Part shown: positions 1 through 9,427 of the stretch, one piece after another
Layout: each line of letters opens with the position of its first letter
How positions within the stretch are numbered: the first letter of the stretch is position 1
Assembly (NCBI RefSeq): GCF_900536025.1
Contig: NZ_UNOZ01000030.1
Span: 528,627-592,626 of the forward strand
Origin: Pseudomonas reidholzensis
Lineage (GTDB): Bacteria > Pseudomonadota > Gammaproteobacteria > Pseudomonadales > Pseudomonadaceae
DNA: 64,000 bases
Direction: 5' to 3'
The notes under the pieces: generated by a model
Told to the model about the DNA's origin: nothing
The model's input: only the letters and a program-made list of their open reading frames with translations
Database searches by the model: none
Translations under genes and position numbers: made by a program

Positions 1-1672
1 GCGGATCGAGGACGAAATGGGTGAGCGCGGGGTTGACCTGACCGAAGAAGCCGACATCGTGCTTGATGTGGACCTCGTCCCCTTGAATCGCTTGGCCAAA
101 GTTCAGCTTGATGCTTTCATCGACAAACGTATTGATCGAGCCGCTGAAAACGAAGTTCTTTTTCAGCTGCGCCTCGATAAGCGGTCTCATGTCCGGTCCC
201 TTGCCAACCGCAACCATCAAGGCGCCCACCACGTAGGTCGGGACTATGAAGAGCATCATCTGAAGCCATAGACCGGGCGATTTGATCAGATCATCCCAAG
301 GTACTTGCCACCAGTTGGCGGTGGTCTCAGGATCAGGTCGGGCTGTCCAGGGCGCAACATCCGTAGCGGCGCTCCGAGTGTCCTCGAATGTCATCGACAC
401 GAACTCGAACACATTCTGAGCGCGATTGATCCGATAGCGGCTAACGGCCTTGAGCCTGATATCGAGATTTAGCGGGTTGGCAACAATCCCACTTTGGTTA
501 CCGCCAACGTACTCACCGTCCATGCTGACCCACAGGGATTCACACGTGACATTGGCTGAAGTGCGGATATCCCACGTCACCGTCAACTCATTATCGTGGA
601 CCTGCACCTTGAGTTGATCCTTGGCCTGCAGGTCGAAGGCCCGGCACGTATAGTAACCAGCCGCAGTAATCACAGGCGCTCCAGGATTGGGCAGCGTGAT
701 CGGCACACTGAAATTACTGGAACTACTGCCAGGCACCCTGAGCGAGCCGCCATTGGCTACCGCGCTGACGACGCTATCGGTGGCCACCGATGTGAGACGG
801 AAGCCTGCGTTGCCGATCACTTTATTGACCGCCTGGCACGCGTAGCTGAGGTCAACCCGCGGCCGGTCGGTCAATACCGTGGCCGAATAGTCCTTGCCTG
901 CATCATTGGGCAGCAAGTACCTGAAGTCAGAGTCCGCCCCCGGCAAAGTCCCCAGGGAGGCCCCTTGCAGACAAATGAACGCCAGCACGGCACCCTCGCC
1001 GTAGTCGGCCGAACGGGCATCGCGCGCTGCGGCACTTTTGGCCTGGGTACGTATCTTGAAACTCTTGGCCTGCAGGAGCGGATCGACGCCCGCACGGATA
1101 TTGCCCAAGGGGTACGTGCGCTGGTGATTGGGCAAGCGCTTGAACAGTTGACTGAAGTAGCTCCCCGCACGCTGCTGCTCTTCTTCAATGGGCGAAATAT
1201 CCAGCGTGAAGTTGCTGCTGTTTCGCAAATCCAGGTAGATCAAACCGCCAGCGCCGACCAGGCCCGGGACATTCGGCAGCGACAAGTCAAGCCTCAAGCG
1301 CGGCCCGCCCAGCGGGGTGACCCGGTCAATCATCTTGACGGTCCAGTGGGCGCCTTTTTTGAGCAACCGCACATGCCCACCTGCGATAACGTCCATACTC
1401 AACCGCGCCTTCGCGTCATTGAGCTCGGCGTTTTCAAATGACAACCGCGGTGCATCCAACAAAAAGTGCTCAAAGAGCAGTTGCGACGCCGAATCAAGCG
1501 GTACCGATTGGTTAATGGGCGGTAAATAGGATGCGGTAGTGAAGCGCTTTATAAAGTCCTGTGCCAACAGGCGATTGATACGCTGCCGGTCCAGCGCAAC
1601 GACAGCGCCCCAACCGAACAAGCGGCTTTTGCCATTCATCCATTCGAGCAATTGTTGCAGCGAATAAGACAT
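1..1672 (-). CDS. Large hypothetical protein, possibly TULIP/P47-like, partial at left edge
   Basis: The minus-strand reading frame is open from an ATG at 1672 down to base 1, so at least 557 residues are seen and the C-terminus is missing. The start is MSYSLQQLLEWMNGK, followed by FGWGAVVALDRQRIN, which resembles the GWD..xx..VN opening of clostridial P47/OrfX TULIP proteins. A long beta-rich stretch follows, with DLSLPNVPGLVGAGG near residue 140. Near the visible C-terminal end there is a hydrophobic helix (LWLQMMLFIVPTYVVGALMVAVG) and then FFGQVNPALTHFVLDP. There is no signal peptide. It is divergent from the RHS gene at 1945 and lies in the same toxin-like cluster. The TULIP/P47 assignment is inference from weak motif resemblance; a plain hypothetical is the safe call. 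Confidence 0.6.
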   Translation of the reverse strand, partial: MSYSLQQLLEWMNGKSRLFGWGAVVALDRQRINRLLAQDFIKRFTTASYLPPINQSVPLDSASQLLFEHFLLDAPRLSFENAELNDAKARLSMDVIAGGHVRLLKKGAHWTVKMIDRVTPLGGPRLRLDLSLPNVPGLVGAGGLIYLDLRNSSNFTLDISPIEEEQQRAGSYFSQLFKRLPNHQRTYPLGNIRAGVDPLLQAKSFKIRTQAKSAAARDARSADYGEGAVLAFICLQGASLGTLPGADSDFRYLLPNDAGKDYSATVLTDRPRVDLSYACQAVNKVIGNAGFRLTSVATDSVVSAVANGGSLRVPGSSSSNFSVPITLPNPGAPVITAAGYYTCRAFDLQAKDQLKVQVHDNELTVTWDIRTSANVTCESLWVSMDGEYVGGNQSGIVANPLNLDIRLKAVSRYRINRAQNVFEFVSMTFEDTRSAATDVAPWTARPDPETTANWWQVPWDDLIKSPGLWLQMMLFIVPTYVVGALMVAVGKGPDMRPLIEAQLKKNFVFSGSINTFVDESIKLNFGQAIQGDEVHIKHDVGFFGQVNPALTHFVLDP

Positions 1673-1944
1673 GTGTCTGCTCCGTATGAAAGTAGCGGAG
1701 CAGGTAAATAAACACGTGAGCGCATTAGGCCCAACGCGAACCCTCACATCCCTGCCCCTCAGGTTCTGGTGATGTTTTACGCCCCTGCCACGCGCCTTGA
1801 TACTGGCAAAACTACTAGGTTCGCCTCGCCAACAAGGCTGCTATGTTGGCGCTAGATCAAACGTCCCCACACGCATTAGTAGAGACCCCCGCCGCCGCAC
1901 TAACGCGGCGCGCTCTTTCATGGCTCACTTTTGAGGTTTAAAGA

Positions 1945-4029
1945 ATGACCGCAACCTCTTCGATACACTCCAACGCACTGAGCTTCATGAGTTACCTGCA
2001 GAACGGTGTCGATCCGCGTACAGGCCAATACACCGTTTCCATCAACTTGCCCGAGCTCAAGGCCAATGACCTGCAAGGCCCGGCGCTGAAACTTGCGCTG
2101 GCCTACAGCCCGCTCAACACCCAGGACTCGGGTTTTGGCCTGGGCTGGAACCTGCAACTGTCGCAGTACACCCCGCACAATCAGGTGCTCTCGCTGAGCA
2201 CCGGCGAGAGCTTCAAGGTCACCGGCAGCCGCGTTACCGAGCGCGGTACCGAGCTGTTGATGAAAGAGAAGAAGCTCGACAGCTTCCACTTCTACCGCCT
2301 CGATGACAACGAAGGCCCTGGCAGCCGGTTTCGCGTGGTGCACCGCACTGGCCAGGTGGAAATCCTCCAGGTCATGGGCGCCTCCGATAACCGCGTGGCC
2401 TTGCCGGTCCAGGTGTTCGGCGCCACCGGGCATTCGCTGAGCCTGAGCTATCTGCCGTTCGACAACCGCTTCAATCGGCTCGCCTCGATCAGCGACGACA
2501 GCGGCGAGCTGCTGTCGATCGAGCGTGACGACAGCATGGTCAAGATCCACTGCAACCCCGGCCAAGCCGAGGACGGTGGCGCGCTGGCGCGCTTCGACAT
2601 GCTCCTGGAAGGCACCGAGCGCCGCGTCGCGCGCATCAACCTGCCTACCCTCGACGAGGCCAGCTGGCGCTTCATGTACCGCAGGGTGCTCGACCACGAC
2701 TGCCTGGAACAAGTGCAGACGCCCACCGGCGCCAGAGAACACCTGTACTACAACGACGACGGCCATGCCTTGCCGGGTGTCCGTGATCGCAAGCTGCCGC
2801 GGGTAACCCAACACGTCACCTACCCCGGCCACGGCCAGCCGTCGATCGATGTCCGCTACAGCTACGACGCGAACAACTTTTTGGGCAACAACCTGGACAT
2901 CCCCTGGGACGACGATGGCCTGGACAACCTCTACAAATACCTGGGCGAGTACCGTTACGGCTCGGTGGAAAGCCTCTGGGTAAGCGACGCCGCAGACGGT
3001 GGCAGCGCCACTGCGAAAATAGTGCGCAGCACCGAGCGCACCTTCAATCAGTTCCACCTGCTCACCGAAGAAAAGGTCACCCAGGGCAACAGTGTCCAGA
3101 CCGTTACCAACGAGTACAACCTGACCCCCTACCTGGCATTCGAGCAGCAGGTCAACTACTGCCAGTTGCCCGCCAAGGTCATCACCCGCTGGTCGTTGCT
3201 CGACGACGCCTCGCAGACGCGGGTGGAAACCACCAGCAGCAGCTACGACACTCACGGCAACCTGTTGACCCACACGTTGGCCAACGGTGTGCTCGAAACC
3301 AGCACCTGGTACCCGGCCGGCGGTGCTGATGGCTGCCCGGCGAACCCTGAAGGGTTTGTCTGCCACCTCAAGGACAAGACCACCACCCCGGCCGCCTCGC
3401 AGGCGGGACCCGCCCCCGTGCAGCGCCAACGCTACCGATACGTCGGCCTGCCCGCGCTGACACAGAGTGGCCTGGCGGCCTGGCATGCCATGGAGAGCGA
3501 GACCTACCTCGAGGTGCTCAGCGCCCGCCAGGCAGTGCAGGCCCAACTGACACCCCTCCTCGGCCCACACCTGGCAGGGCTGTTGATGCCCTTCGTACCC
3601 CCGTTCGCCAACGGCACGGTGGCCACCACCGAGCAAGAACTGCAACGCACCACCTTCGACTACACCAATGCCCCCGGTGACGCCTTCGCCCATGGCCGCT
3701 TGAGCCAGAGCTGCATCACCCTCAATGGCCAGAAGACGACCACCGACTTCACCTATGCCCACCAGGCACAAGGCACCCACGCACAACAGCCGGTGCTGTG
3801 GACCGAAGAGTATGTGACCGGCCACACCGGAACGTTCAAGACATTCTCGCAGGAGCAATCGTTGCTGACTGGCCTACGCCTCTGGGACCGTGACGAGAAT
3901 GGCGTCGAAACCACCTCCGTACATGATGCGCTGCGCCGGGTGGTCCGCGAGACCGTTGCCCCGGGCACCGAGCACGAGGCCAGCCGCCAGTATGCGTACA
4001 CGCCGACCAGGCCAGCCAGACCGTCATAA
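1945..4029 (+). CDS. RHS/YD-repeat toxin-like protein, N-terminal part (frameshifted gene)
   Basis: 694 residues starting MTATSSIHSNALSFMSYLQ, then NGVDPRTGQYTVSINLPELKA, the opening typical of large Pseudomonas RHS/YD-repeat proteins related to TcC toxin-complex components. No signal peptide is seen. Repeated YD-type beta segments follow (for example YSYDANNF, TSSSYDTHGNLL). The frame ends at TAA 4027-4029, but the coding sense continues without a break in another frame (DQASQTVISAREV from 4005). The natural product therefore appears to be one protein of about 1,675 residues broken by a -1 shift near 3997-4005. RHS proteins wrap a C-terminal toxic tip in a beta cocoon. With the frame broken here the product would be truncated, unless the shift is an assembly error. 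Confidence 0.85.
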   Translation: MTATSSIHSNALSFMSYLQNGVDPRTGQYTVSINLPELKANDLQGPALKLALAYSPLNTQDSGFGLGWNLQLSQYTPHNQVLSLSTGESFKVTGSRVTERGTELLMKEKKLDSFHFYRLDDNEGPGSRFRVVHRTGQVEILQVMGASDNRVALPVQVFGATGHSLSLSYLPFDNRFNRLASISDDSGELLSIERDDSMVKIHCNPGQAEDGGALARFDMLLEGTERRVARINLPTLDEASWRFMYRRVLDHDCLEQVQTPTGAREHLYYNDDGHALPGVRDRKLPRVTQHVTYPGHGQPSIDVRYSYDANNFLGNNLDIPWDDDGLDNLYKYLGEYRYGSVESLWVSDAADGGSATAKIVRSTERTFNQFHLLTEEKVTQGNSVQTVTNEYNLTPYLAFEQQVNYCQLPAKVITRWSLLDDASQTRVETTSSSYDTHGNLLTHTLANGVLETSTWYPAGGADGCPANPEGFVCHLKDKTTTPAASQAGPAPVQRQRYRYVGLPALTQSGLAAWHAMESETYLEVLSARQAVQAQLTPLLGPHLAGLLMPFVPPFANGTVATTEQELQRTTFDYTNAPGDAFAHGRLSQSCITLNGQKTTTDFTYAHQAQGTHAQQPVLWTEEYVTGHTGTFKTFSQEQSLLTGLRLWDRDENGVETTSVHDALRRVVRETVAPGTEHEASRQYAYTPTRPARPS

Positions 4030-4100
4030 GTGCCCGAGAGGTCACCACACAGACCCTGCTCGACGGCCTCGGCCGGACGATCCTGGAGCAGCGCGACCAT

Positions 4101-6971
4101 GTGCTGGAGGCGTCGGCGCAGCGGTTCTGCACGACCCTGGAGCAGGCCTACAACGCGCTCGGGCAAAAGGTCACGGAAACCCACCTTGACTGGCTGCAAA
4201 CCGAAGAGCCCATGCCCCTGAAAAGCACCTTCATGTTCGACGACTGGGGCCTGCCGTACAGCACCCTCGGCCCAGACGGGGTCACCCAGTACCAGGTGCT
4301 CAACCCCCTCGGCACGCCCGAGCATCGCGGGCCGATCCTGCGCAGCTGGCGGCAGAGCGCCGGCACTGCGCCGCAGATCAGCGGCATGACCGAAACCTGG
4401 CTGAACCTGTTCGAGAAGCCTGAGCAGGTTCGCCGCCTGGGTGCCGACCAGTCCCTCTCGGCCAGCCGCAGCTTCACCTACGACGGGCTGGGGCGTTGCC
4501 TGAGCCAGACCGATGAGCGCGGCAACAGCACCGCTTTCAGCTACGACGCCTGGGGCAGGATGCTCACCAGCACACTGCCCGATAACACCCTGCTGGAACG
4601 CGCCTACGCCGCCCACAGCAGCGCCGACCTGCCGATCAGCCTGAGCGTTACGCCGGCTAACACCGCACTGCCCAGGCAGGTGGTCGGCACCCAGGCGTTC
4701 GATGGCTTGGACCAACTGACCGAGGTGTGCACGGGCGGTCGCTGCGAAACCTATGTCTATAGCCCGGGCCAGAGCCGTGCGGCGCAGAAGATCACGGCAG
4801 CAGGCGAGGTGATCGACTACACCTACCAGTTGAGCCTCACCGATGAGCCTACCTCCAGCCGTGTACACGACGACAACGCGACGTTCGACTACGACCCGCA
4901 GAGCGCCAACCTCACCTACGCCAGCAATGAAAAGGGCAGCCGCCAGTACGACTACAACCAGGCCAACCAACTGACTGCCGAGCACTGGACCGACCCCAGT
5001 GGCACCTGCCGCAGCACCCTGCACGCCAGCTCACTGCAAGACCGGCTGATCAGCCGTACCGACGACCTGGGCAAGGTTACCGCCCATGCATACGATGCGC
5101 AGGGGCGCTTGAGCATCACCACCCAAGGGCAACTGAAGGTCACCCAGACGTACGACCTGCTGAGCCGCACACGGCAAACCACGACGCAGGATCTGAGCAA
5201 CAAAAGCACGCTGGTGACGACCGTGGACTATGACGACCACGACCAGGAAATCAAACGCACGCTGCAACTGGACAACACGCCCGAGCGTGTCGTGGTTCAG
5301 TCATGGCTGAAGGACGGCTTGCTGGAGCGCCGCACGCTCAGTGAAGCCGGCACCACCCTGCTCGATGAGACGTTTTTCTACGACACGCGCGGGCGGCTGT
5401 CACGTCATGCGTGCACCGGGACGGAACTGCCCAAGGATGCCCTGGGACGCGAAATCGCCAGCCAGGTCTTCAGACTGGACGCCTATGACAACATGACCCT
5501 CACCGTCACCACGTTCGCCGACAGGACGACCGAGCAGACGCGGTTCACCTATACCAATGCCGAGGATCCCTGCCAGCTCACGGGCATCACCTACACCCCG
5601 AAACGGGCCACACCCGACCCGACGTTCGACTATGACGCCAATGGCAACCTGCTGACCGACCCGCAGGGCCGCAGCCTCAGCTACGACAGCCAGGGCAGGC
5701 TGCTGGCGGTGCACGACAGCAGCGGACAAGCACTCGGCCAGTACCAGTACGACAGCCACGGCGAGCTGTTTGGCGCTCGCCTGGGGGCTGAAGACGAGCG
5801 TCTGCTGATGTATGAAGGGGACCGCCTGAGCCTGGCCATACGCGGCGCCTTGCGCACCGAATACCTGTACCAGGGCAGTGAGCCAGTCGCCGAGCAGCAC
5901 TCGGATGCGCAGAGCAACACCCTGCTGCTGCAGGCCAATGCCAGTGGCAGCGTAATCGCCGAGAGCCAGCAAGGCGCGCTGCGCAGCGCCCGCTTCAGCG
6001 CCTATGGCGAGCGCACGGCCGACCCTGCGATGCGCGGGGGGTTGGGTTTCAATGGCGAGATGCTCGACCCGGCCAGCGGCTGCTACCTGCTCGGGCGCGG
6101 CTACCGCGCCTACAACCCTGAAATCAAGCGCTTCCACAGCCCCGACTCGTTCAGCCCCTTCGGCAGCGGCGGGCTCAACAGCTACGGCTATTGCCTGGGC
6201 AACCCGATTACCTTCCGCGACCCGACCGGCCACAGCGCCATCGGCTGGAGCGGGCGGCTGCGCGCCCCGGACGAGGATGTCATAGCCGGGCTTGGCAAGG
6301 GCGGTGGCTCGGGTGCGATGCCGTGGGTCTACCTGGGGGTCGCGGTGATCTTCACGATCATATCGATCGGCACCGCCGCCGGGGCGATTTACACGCTGAG
6401 TGCGGAAATGGCGGCGGCTTCCGCAGTTGAGGCTGCGGTTGTGGGGACTGCAATTGCCGGGGCGGTCAGCGCAGCTGCGGTCAAGGCTGCTGTCGCAACC
6501 ACCGTTGCCACGCTTTCGCTCGCCGCCACAATCTCGCAGGGCATCGCCGTCGGGGGCTCGAATGAGACCGCCGGCAAAGTCGCGGAGTACCTGGGGTACG
6601 CCACCGCCGCAGTGACCATTGGCGCGATGGCACGCTCGGTTGGCAGGGGGGTGATGTCGCTGGTGAAACGGCTGGCGGGAAGAGGACCGAAGGTAACGCC
6701 AACTAACCTGGCACCTACAGCGGGGGGGGGAGCAGGATTTAGGAACCCGCTTGCAAACCCGACCGGTTCTACAGCGGCACCGAAGTCCGCCAGCCTGCCT
6801 GTAAGACCCTCGAAACCATTGATATCTAAAGCGACACCCATCGTCAGAAAGGCGGCGAGCGCAACTGCAGGGATTCAATCCCCCTTCCGGGCTTTTCTCG
6901 ATCAGACCCAAATGTCACGTCAGCAAAGCGATATCCAACAGGACCATCTGCGATTCAGAGCTCGCGGATGA
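4101..6971 (+). CDS. RHS/YD-repeat toxin-like protein, C-terminal part with core and tip
   Basis: This is the continuation of the RHS gene at 1945. The frame is open from about 4002; the first possible start inside it is GTG 4101. It has many YD repeats (FTYDGLGRCLSQTDERGN, FDYDANGNLLTDPQGR), then the RHS core (GLGFNGEMLDPASGCYLLG, YNPEIKRFHSPDSFSPF, LNSYGYCLGNPITFRDPTG) ending at about residue 710. The tip of about 245 residues begins with hydrophobic segments (PWVYLGVAVIFTIISIG, and Ala-rich helices). It continues through a low-complexity Pro/Ala/Thr linker into a basic tail (FRAFLDQTQMSRQQSDIQQ). A G9 run at 6722-6730 lies in the tip. I see no nuclease or other toxin motif. No immunity-sized gene follows in the next 264 bases. 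In its present state it is probably not translated on its own. Confidence 0.8.
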   Translation: MLEASAQRFCTTLEQAYNALGQKVTETHLDWLQTEEPMPLKSTFMFDDWGLPYSTLGPDGVTQYQVLNPLGTPEHRGPILRSWRQSAGTAPQISGMTETWLNLFEKPEQVRRLGADQSLSASRSFTYDGLGRCLSQTDERGNSTAFSYDAWGRMLTSTLPDNTLLERAYAAHSSADLPISLSVTPANTALPRQVVGTQAFDGLDQLTEVCTGGRCETYVYSPGQSRAAQKITAAGEVIDYTYQLSLTDEPTSSRVHDDNATFDYDPQSANLTYASNEKGSRQYDYNQANQLTAEHWTDPSGTCRSTLHASSLQDRLISRTDDLGKVTAHAYDAQGRLSITTQGQLKVTQTYDLLSRTRQTTTQDLSNKSTLVTTVDYDDHDQEIKRTLQLDNTPERVVVQSWLKDGLLERRTLSEAGTTLLDETFFYDTRGRLSRHACTGTELPKDALGREIASQVFRLDAYDNMTLTVTTFADRTTEQTRFTYTNAEDPCQLTGITYTPKRATPDPTFDYDANGNLLTDPQGRSLSYDSQGRLLAVHDSSGQALGQYQYDSHGELFGARLGAEDERLLMYEGDRLSLAIRGALRTEYLYQGSEPVAEQHSDAQSNTLLLQANASGSVIAESQQGALRSARFSAYGERTADPAMRGGLGFNGEMLDPASGCYLLGRGYRAYNPEIKRFHSPDSFSPFGSGGLNSYGYCLGNPITFRDPTGHSAIGWSGRLRAPDEDVIAGLGKGGGSGAMPWVYLGVAVIFTIISIGTAAGAIYTLSAEMAAASAVEAAVVGTAIAGAVSAAAVKAAVATTVATLSLAATISQGIAVGGSNETAGKVAEYLGYATAAVTIGAMARSVGRGVMSLVKRLAGRGPKVTPTNLAPTAGGGAGFRNPLANPTGSTAAPKSASLPVRPSKPLISKATPIVRKAASATAGIQSPFRAFLDQTQMSRQQSDIQQDHLRFRARG

Positions 6972-7027
6972 CCTCATCAGCGCTTGAGTGTACGGGTTTA
7001 GTTGCGCCTGCATAAACCCACGCATCA

Positions 7028-7069
7028 ATGCTAGTTAGGCACCTGCTACAGCGCCTACCTAGCATTTTT
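7028..7069 (+). terminator. Intrinsic terminator after the RHS gene
   Basis: Left arm 7028-7040 (ATGCTAGTTAGGC) pairs with right arm 7053-7065 (GCCTACCTAGCAT), 12 of 13 bases, with a 12-base loop and a run of T after the stem. It sits 57 bases after the RHS stop and separates it from the next gene. Confidence 0.75.
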
Positions 7070-7235
7070 ACCAGTATCCGACTTTCCCTCTCCCTGTTTA
7101 ACCTGACCCGCGTTCCCCGTACACCGGCAACCGCCTCGCCAGGTTCGCCTGCGGTGTCTCAGGTCAGTTGCGCTTTGTGAAGTTACAGCCATCCCGCCTG
7201 TGCGGCCTGTTCCCAGTAACAACGGAGTTATACCC

Positions 7236-9230
7236 ATGACAAGCGCGGTCCCGCCCTCCACTCGTAAAGCGCGTGCCGAAGAGGCTCGCAAGCACTATCA
7301 GCACCTGCGCGTGCAACGTCTGTCCGCGCAACAGGACGACTTGGCCGACCCGCTAGTCGCCGCCATCATCGACCCCACCGATGGCACACTGGACAAGGAG
7401 GCCCTGAAAGCCGACTTGCCGGTGCAGGTGGCGCTCTGGGATGTGCCGCTATTCGACGGCGACACCGACACCGTGCAGTTGCAGATGTCCATGGGCGATG
7501 ACACCTTCGTGGCGGTCGGCGCTGCCCTCGCCATCACCGCGCCGGTGGATCCCGCCACCTTTCCCCGCACGCTCGCACTGCCCAAGTCGGAGCTGGCCGC
7601 GGATGGCCCGAGAAAACTCCGCTACCACATCAAACGCTACAACTTCCTCGACAACTACTCGCCGGCCATTGACCTGATCGTCGACGGCACCCCGCCCTGG
7701 GAAGATGCAACCCCTGCGCAGATCGCCCTGCCCAGCGAAGCCATCACCGACGCCTACCTCGCCGCCAACCCCGCTGGCGTGGTCGGTACCCTGCCGGCCT
7801 ACGACAACCAGCAGCCGACCGACAAGGTCGCCTTCTACTACCTCAAGGCACCGCTGCCCAGCGACCCGGCCGACCTGCCCGCGCCCGTCGGCTTCATCGC
7901 CGTGCCGGATAACCGCGAGGTGGTGTTCCCGGTGGCGAACATCCAGCAGCTCGGTGACGGCGGCTGTCACGCCTGCTACGTGGTGATCGACAAAGCCCAC
8001 AACGAAAGCCGGCTGTCGTTGTACGCCACCCTGAATGTCGCCCTCGGTGCACTGCCTACCGGCTTGGGTGCCCCGGTGGTGCCGCTTGCGGCCGATGGCC
8101 TGGTCGACCTGGCCGATGCGCGTACCGGCGTAGTCGTACACATCCCAACCTTCTCGAACTGGAAGAATACCGACCAGATCGAAGTCAAATGGGGCAGCCA
8201 TACCTTGGCGGCGGAACAGATTGGGTCAAGCCCGATCTTTCCCTTCCCGGTCCGCATCCCCAACGAGGTGCTCAAGGCGGAGTACGGCGCTGCCACCGGT
8301 GAGGTCGAGATCGAGGTCAGCTACTCGGTACTGCGCGGCACGGTGCCGTTCGGTCCCGAGAAGGCCACGGTAAAAGTCGATTTTTCGGTGATCGGGCCCG
8401 TGCGGCCGGTACCCGACCCAGACTGGCCCGACCCGATCAACACCGACCTGCTCGCGCCCGAAGTGCGCGGCAAGACGTCCGACACTGCGAACACGCTCGA
8501 GCGCACCGATGCTGGCCAGGATGCCGAGCTGACCTTCGACCTTTACACCAACGCCATCGACGGCGAGCTGGTGGACTTCTACTGGGGCGACACCCTGGTC
8601 AAGGAGGCGAGCCATACGGTGGACACTGGGGCAGGCCCGAAAATCAAGGTGGAGATCCTCTGGAAGTACATTCTGGACGCCGGCAACAACCCGGCGCTGC
8701 CGGTGCACTACCGGATTCGCGCTGCCGACTCCACCAACGAGCAGTACTCGGTCGCGGCGCGGGTTGCAGTCGATGCCATCACCCTCACCCCGGACGCGCC
8801 AACCTTCCAGGGTGAAGCCCCCAACGGCTGGCTCAACTGTGACTCGTTGTGGGAGGACCCGACCAACCCGAGCGGCGCGCCGGCGATCCGGGTCGACATC
8901 CCCGACCTGTCCCAGTACCTCAAGGCCGGCGATGTGCTGACCGTGACCTGGACGCCGTTGTCCGGCCGCGTGGGCGAGGATGTCATTGCGACTGCGATCA
9001 AGACCGAAGACATCACCCTCGACGCCAGCCACCCGGCCAGCGGTTTCACATGGCTGGTGGAGCCTTACGCCACTCACATCCTGCCGCTGCATGACCTGGC
9101 CAACGGCAAGCCGGATGGCCGCGCGCGGGTGGAATACGCCTTCGACTACAAGGGCGAAAAAATCACCTCCGCGCAATTGGAGACCGTAGTGAGCCTGGGC
9201 ACCGGGGCAGGCACCTGCGTGATCCCGTAA
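7236..9230 (+). CDS. Ig-like-repeat hypothetical protein (664 aa)
   Basis: The start MTSAVPPSTRKARAEEARK at ATG 7236 is preferred over the upstream GTG 7200 because GGAG lies just upstream of it. The protein has no signal peptide and no membrane helix. After a charged N-terminus it is built of beta-sandwich-like units of about 100-110 residues, several introduced by TPP or PD.P signatures (VDGTPPWEDATP, VIGPVRPVPDPDWPDP), with repeated phrases such as VDFYWGDTLV and IEVKWGSHTL. The same architecture, including a VPAY/LPAY element after the TPP unit, recurs in the gene at 11667, so the two are paralogous. It lies between the RHS gene and an autotransporter, with its own 264-base leader. Function is unknown; a structural, binding or surface role is plausible only by analogy to Ig-like repeats. 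Confidence 0.75.
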   Translation: MTSAVPPSTRKARAEEARKHYQHLRVQRLSAQQDDLADPLVAAIIDPTDGTLDKEALKADLPVQVALWDVPLFDGDTDTVQLQMSMGDDTFVAVGAALAITAPVDPATFPRTLALPKSELAADGPRKLRYHIKRYNFLDNYSPAIDLIVDGTPPWEDATPAQIALPSEAITDAYLAANPAGVVGTLPAYDNQQPTDKVAFYYLKAPLPSDPADLPAPVGFIAVPDNREVVFPVANIQQLGDGGCHACYVVIDKAHNESRLSLYATLNVALGALPTGLGAPVVPLAADGLVDLADARTGVVVHIPTFSNWKNTDQIEVKWGSHTLAAEQIGSSPIFPFPVRIPNEVLKAEYGAATGEVEIEVSYSVLRGTVPFGPEKATVKVDFSVIGPVRPVPDPDWPDPINTDLLAPEVRGKTSDTANTLERTDAGQDAELTFDLYTNAIDGELVDFYWGDTLVKEASHTVDTGAGPKIKVEILWKYILDAGNNPALPVHYRIRAADSTNEQYSVAARVAVDAITLTPDAPTFQGEAPNGWLNCDSLWEDPTNPSGAPAIRVDIPDLSQYLKAGDVLTVTWTPLSGRVGEDVIATAIKTEDITLDASHPASGFTWLVEPYATHILPLHDLANGKPDGRARVEYAFDYKGEKITSAQLETVVSLGTGAGTCVIP

Positions 9231-9427
9231 GGCGATGAACGCCGCGCTGGAGGCCTGTGCACAGTGGCGAGGCCTTCAGCGCGAACGCCTGACGATTTCT
9301 TTCCTTGATTCGTAGGGCAATTCCTACAGACCGCTAGGTTTAGCGGCTTTACCCTCGCTGCCCTGCGGATTCGCCCGCGAAACCGTAGCCAATTTCCTAT
9401 CGCCATCGTCTCGCCAGGGTTGCTCAC

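Noticed and set aside
596..1441. 281-residue plus-strand frame
   Set aside because: Arg/His-rich shadow of the minus-strand partial gene, which has consistent beta-rich content and a good start.
1828..1850. GCCAACA / TGTTGGC inverted repeat upstream of the RHS gene
   Set aside because: Seven-base stem without U-tract; could be an operator but there is no supporting consensus.
1918..3858. 646-residue open frame on the minus strand opposite the RHS gene
   Set aside because: Val/Ala/Gly/Gln-rich composition of an antisense shadow in GC-rich DNA; the plus strand carries clear RHS repeats.
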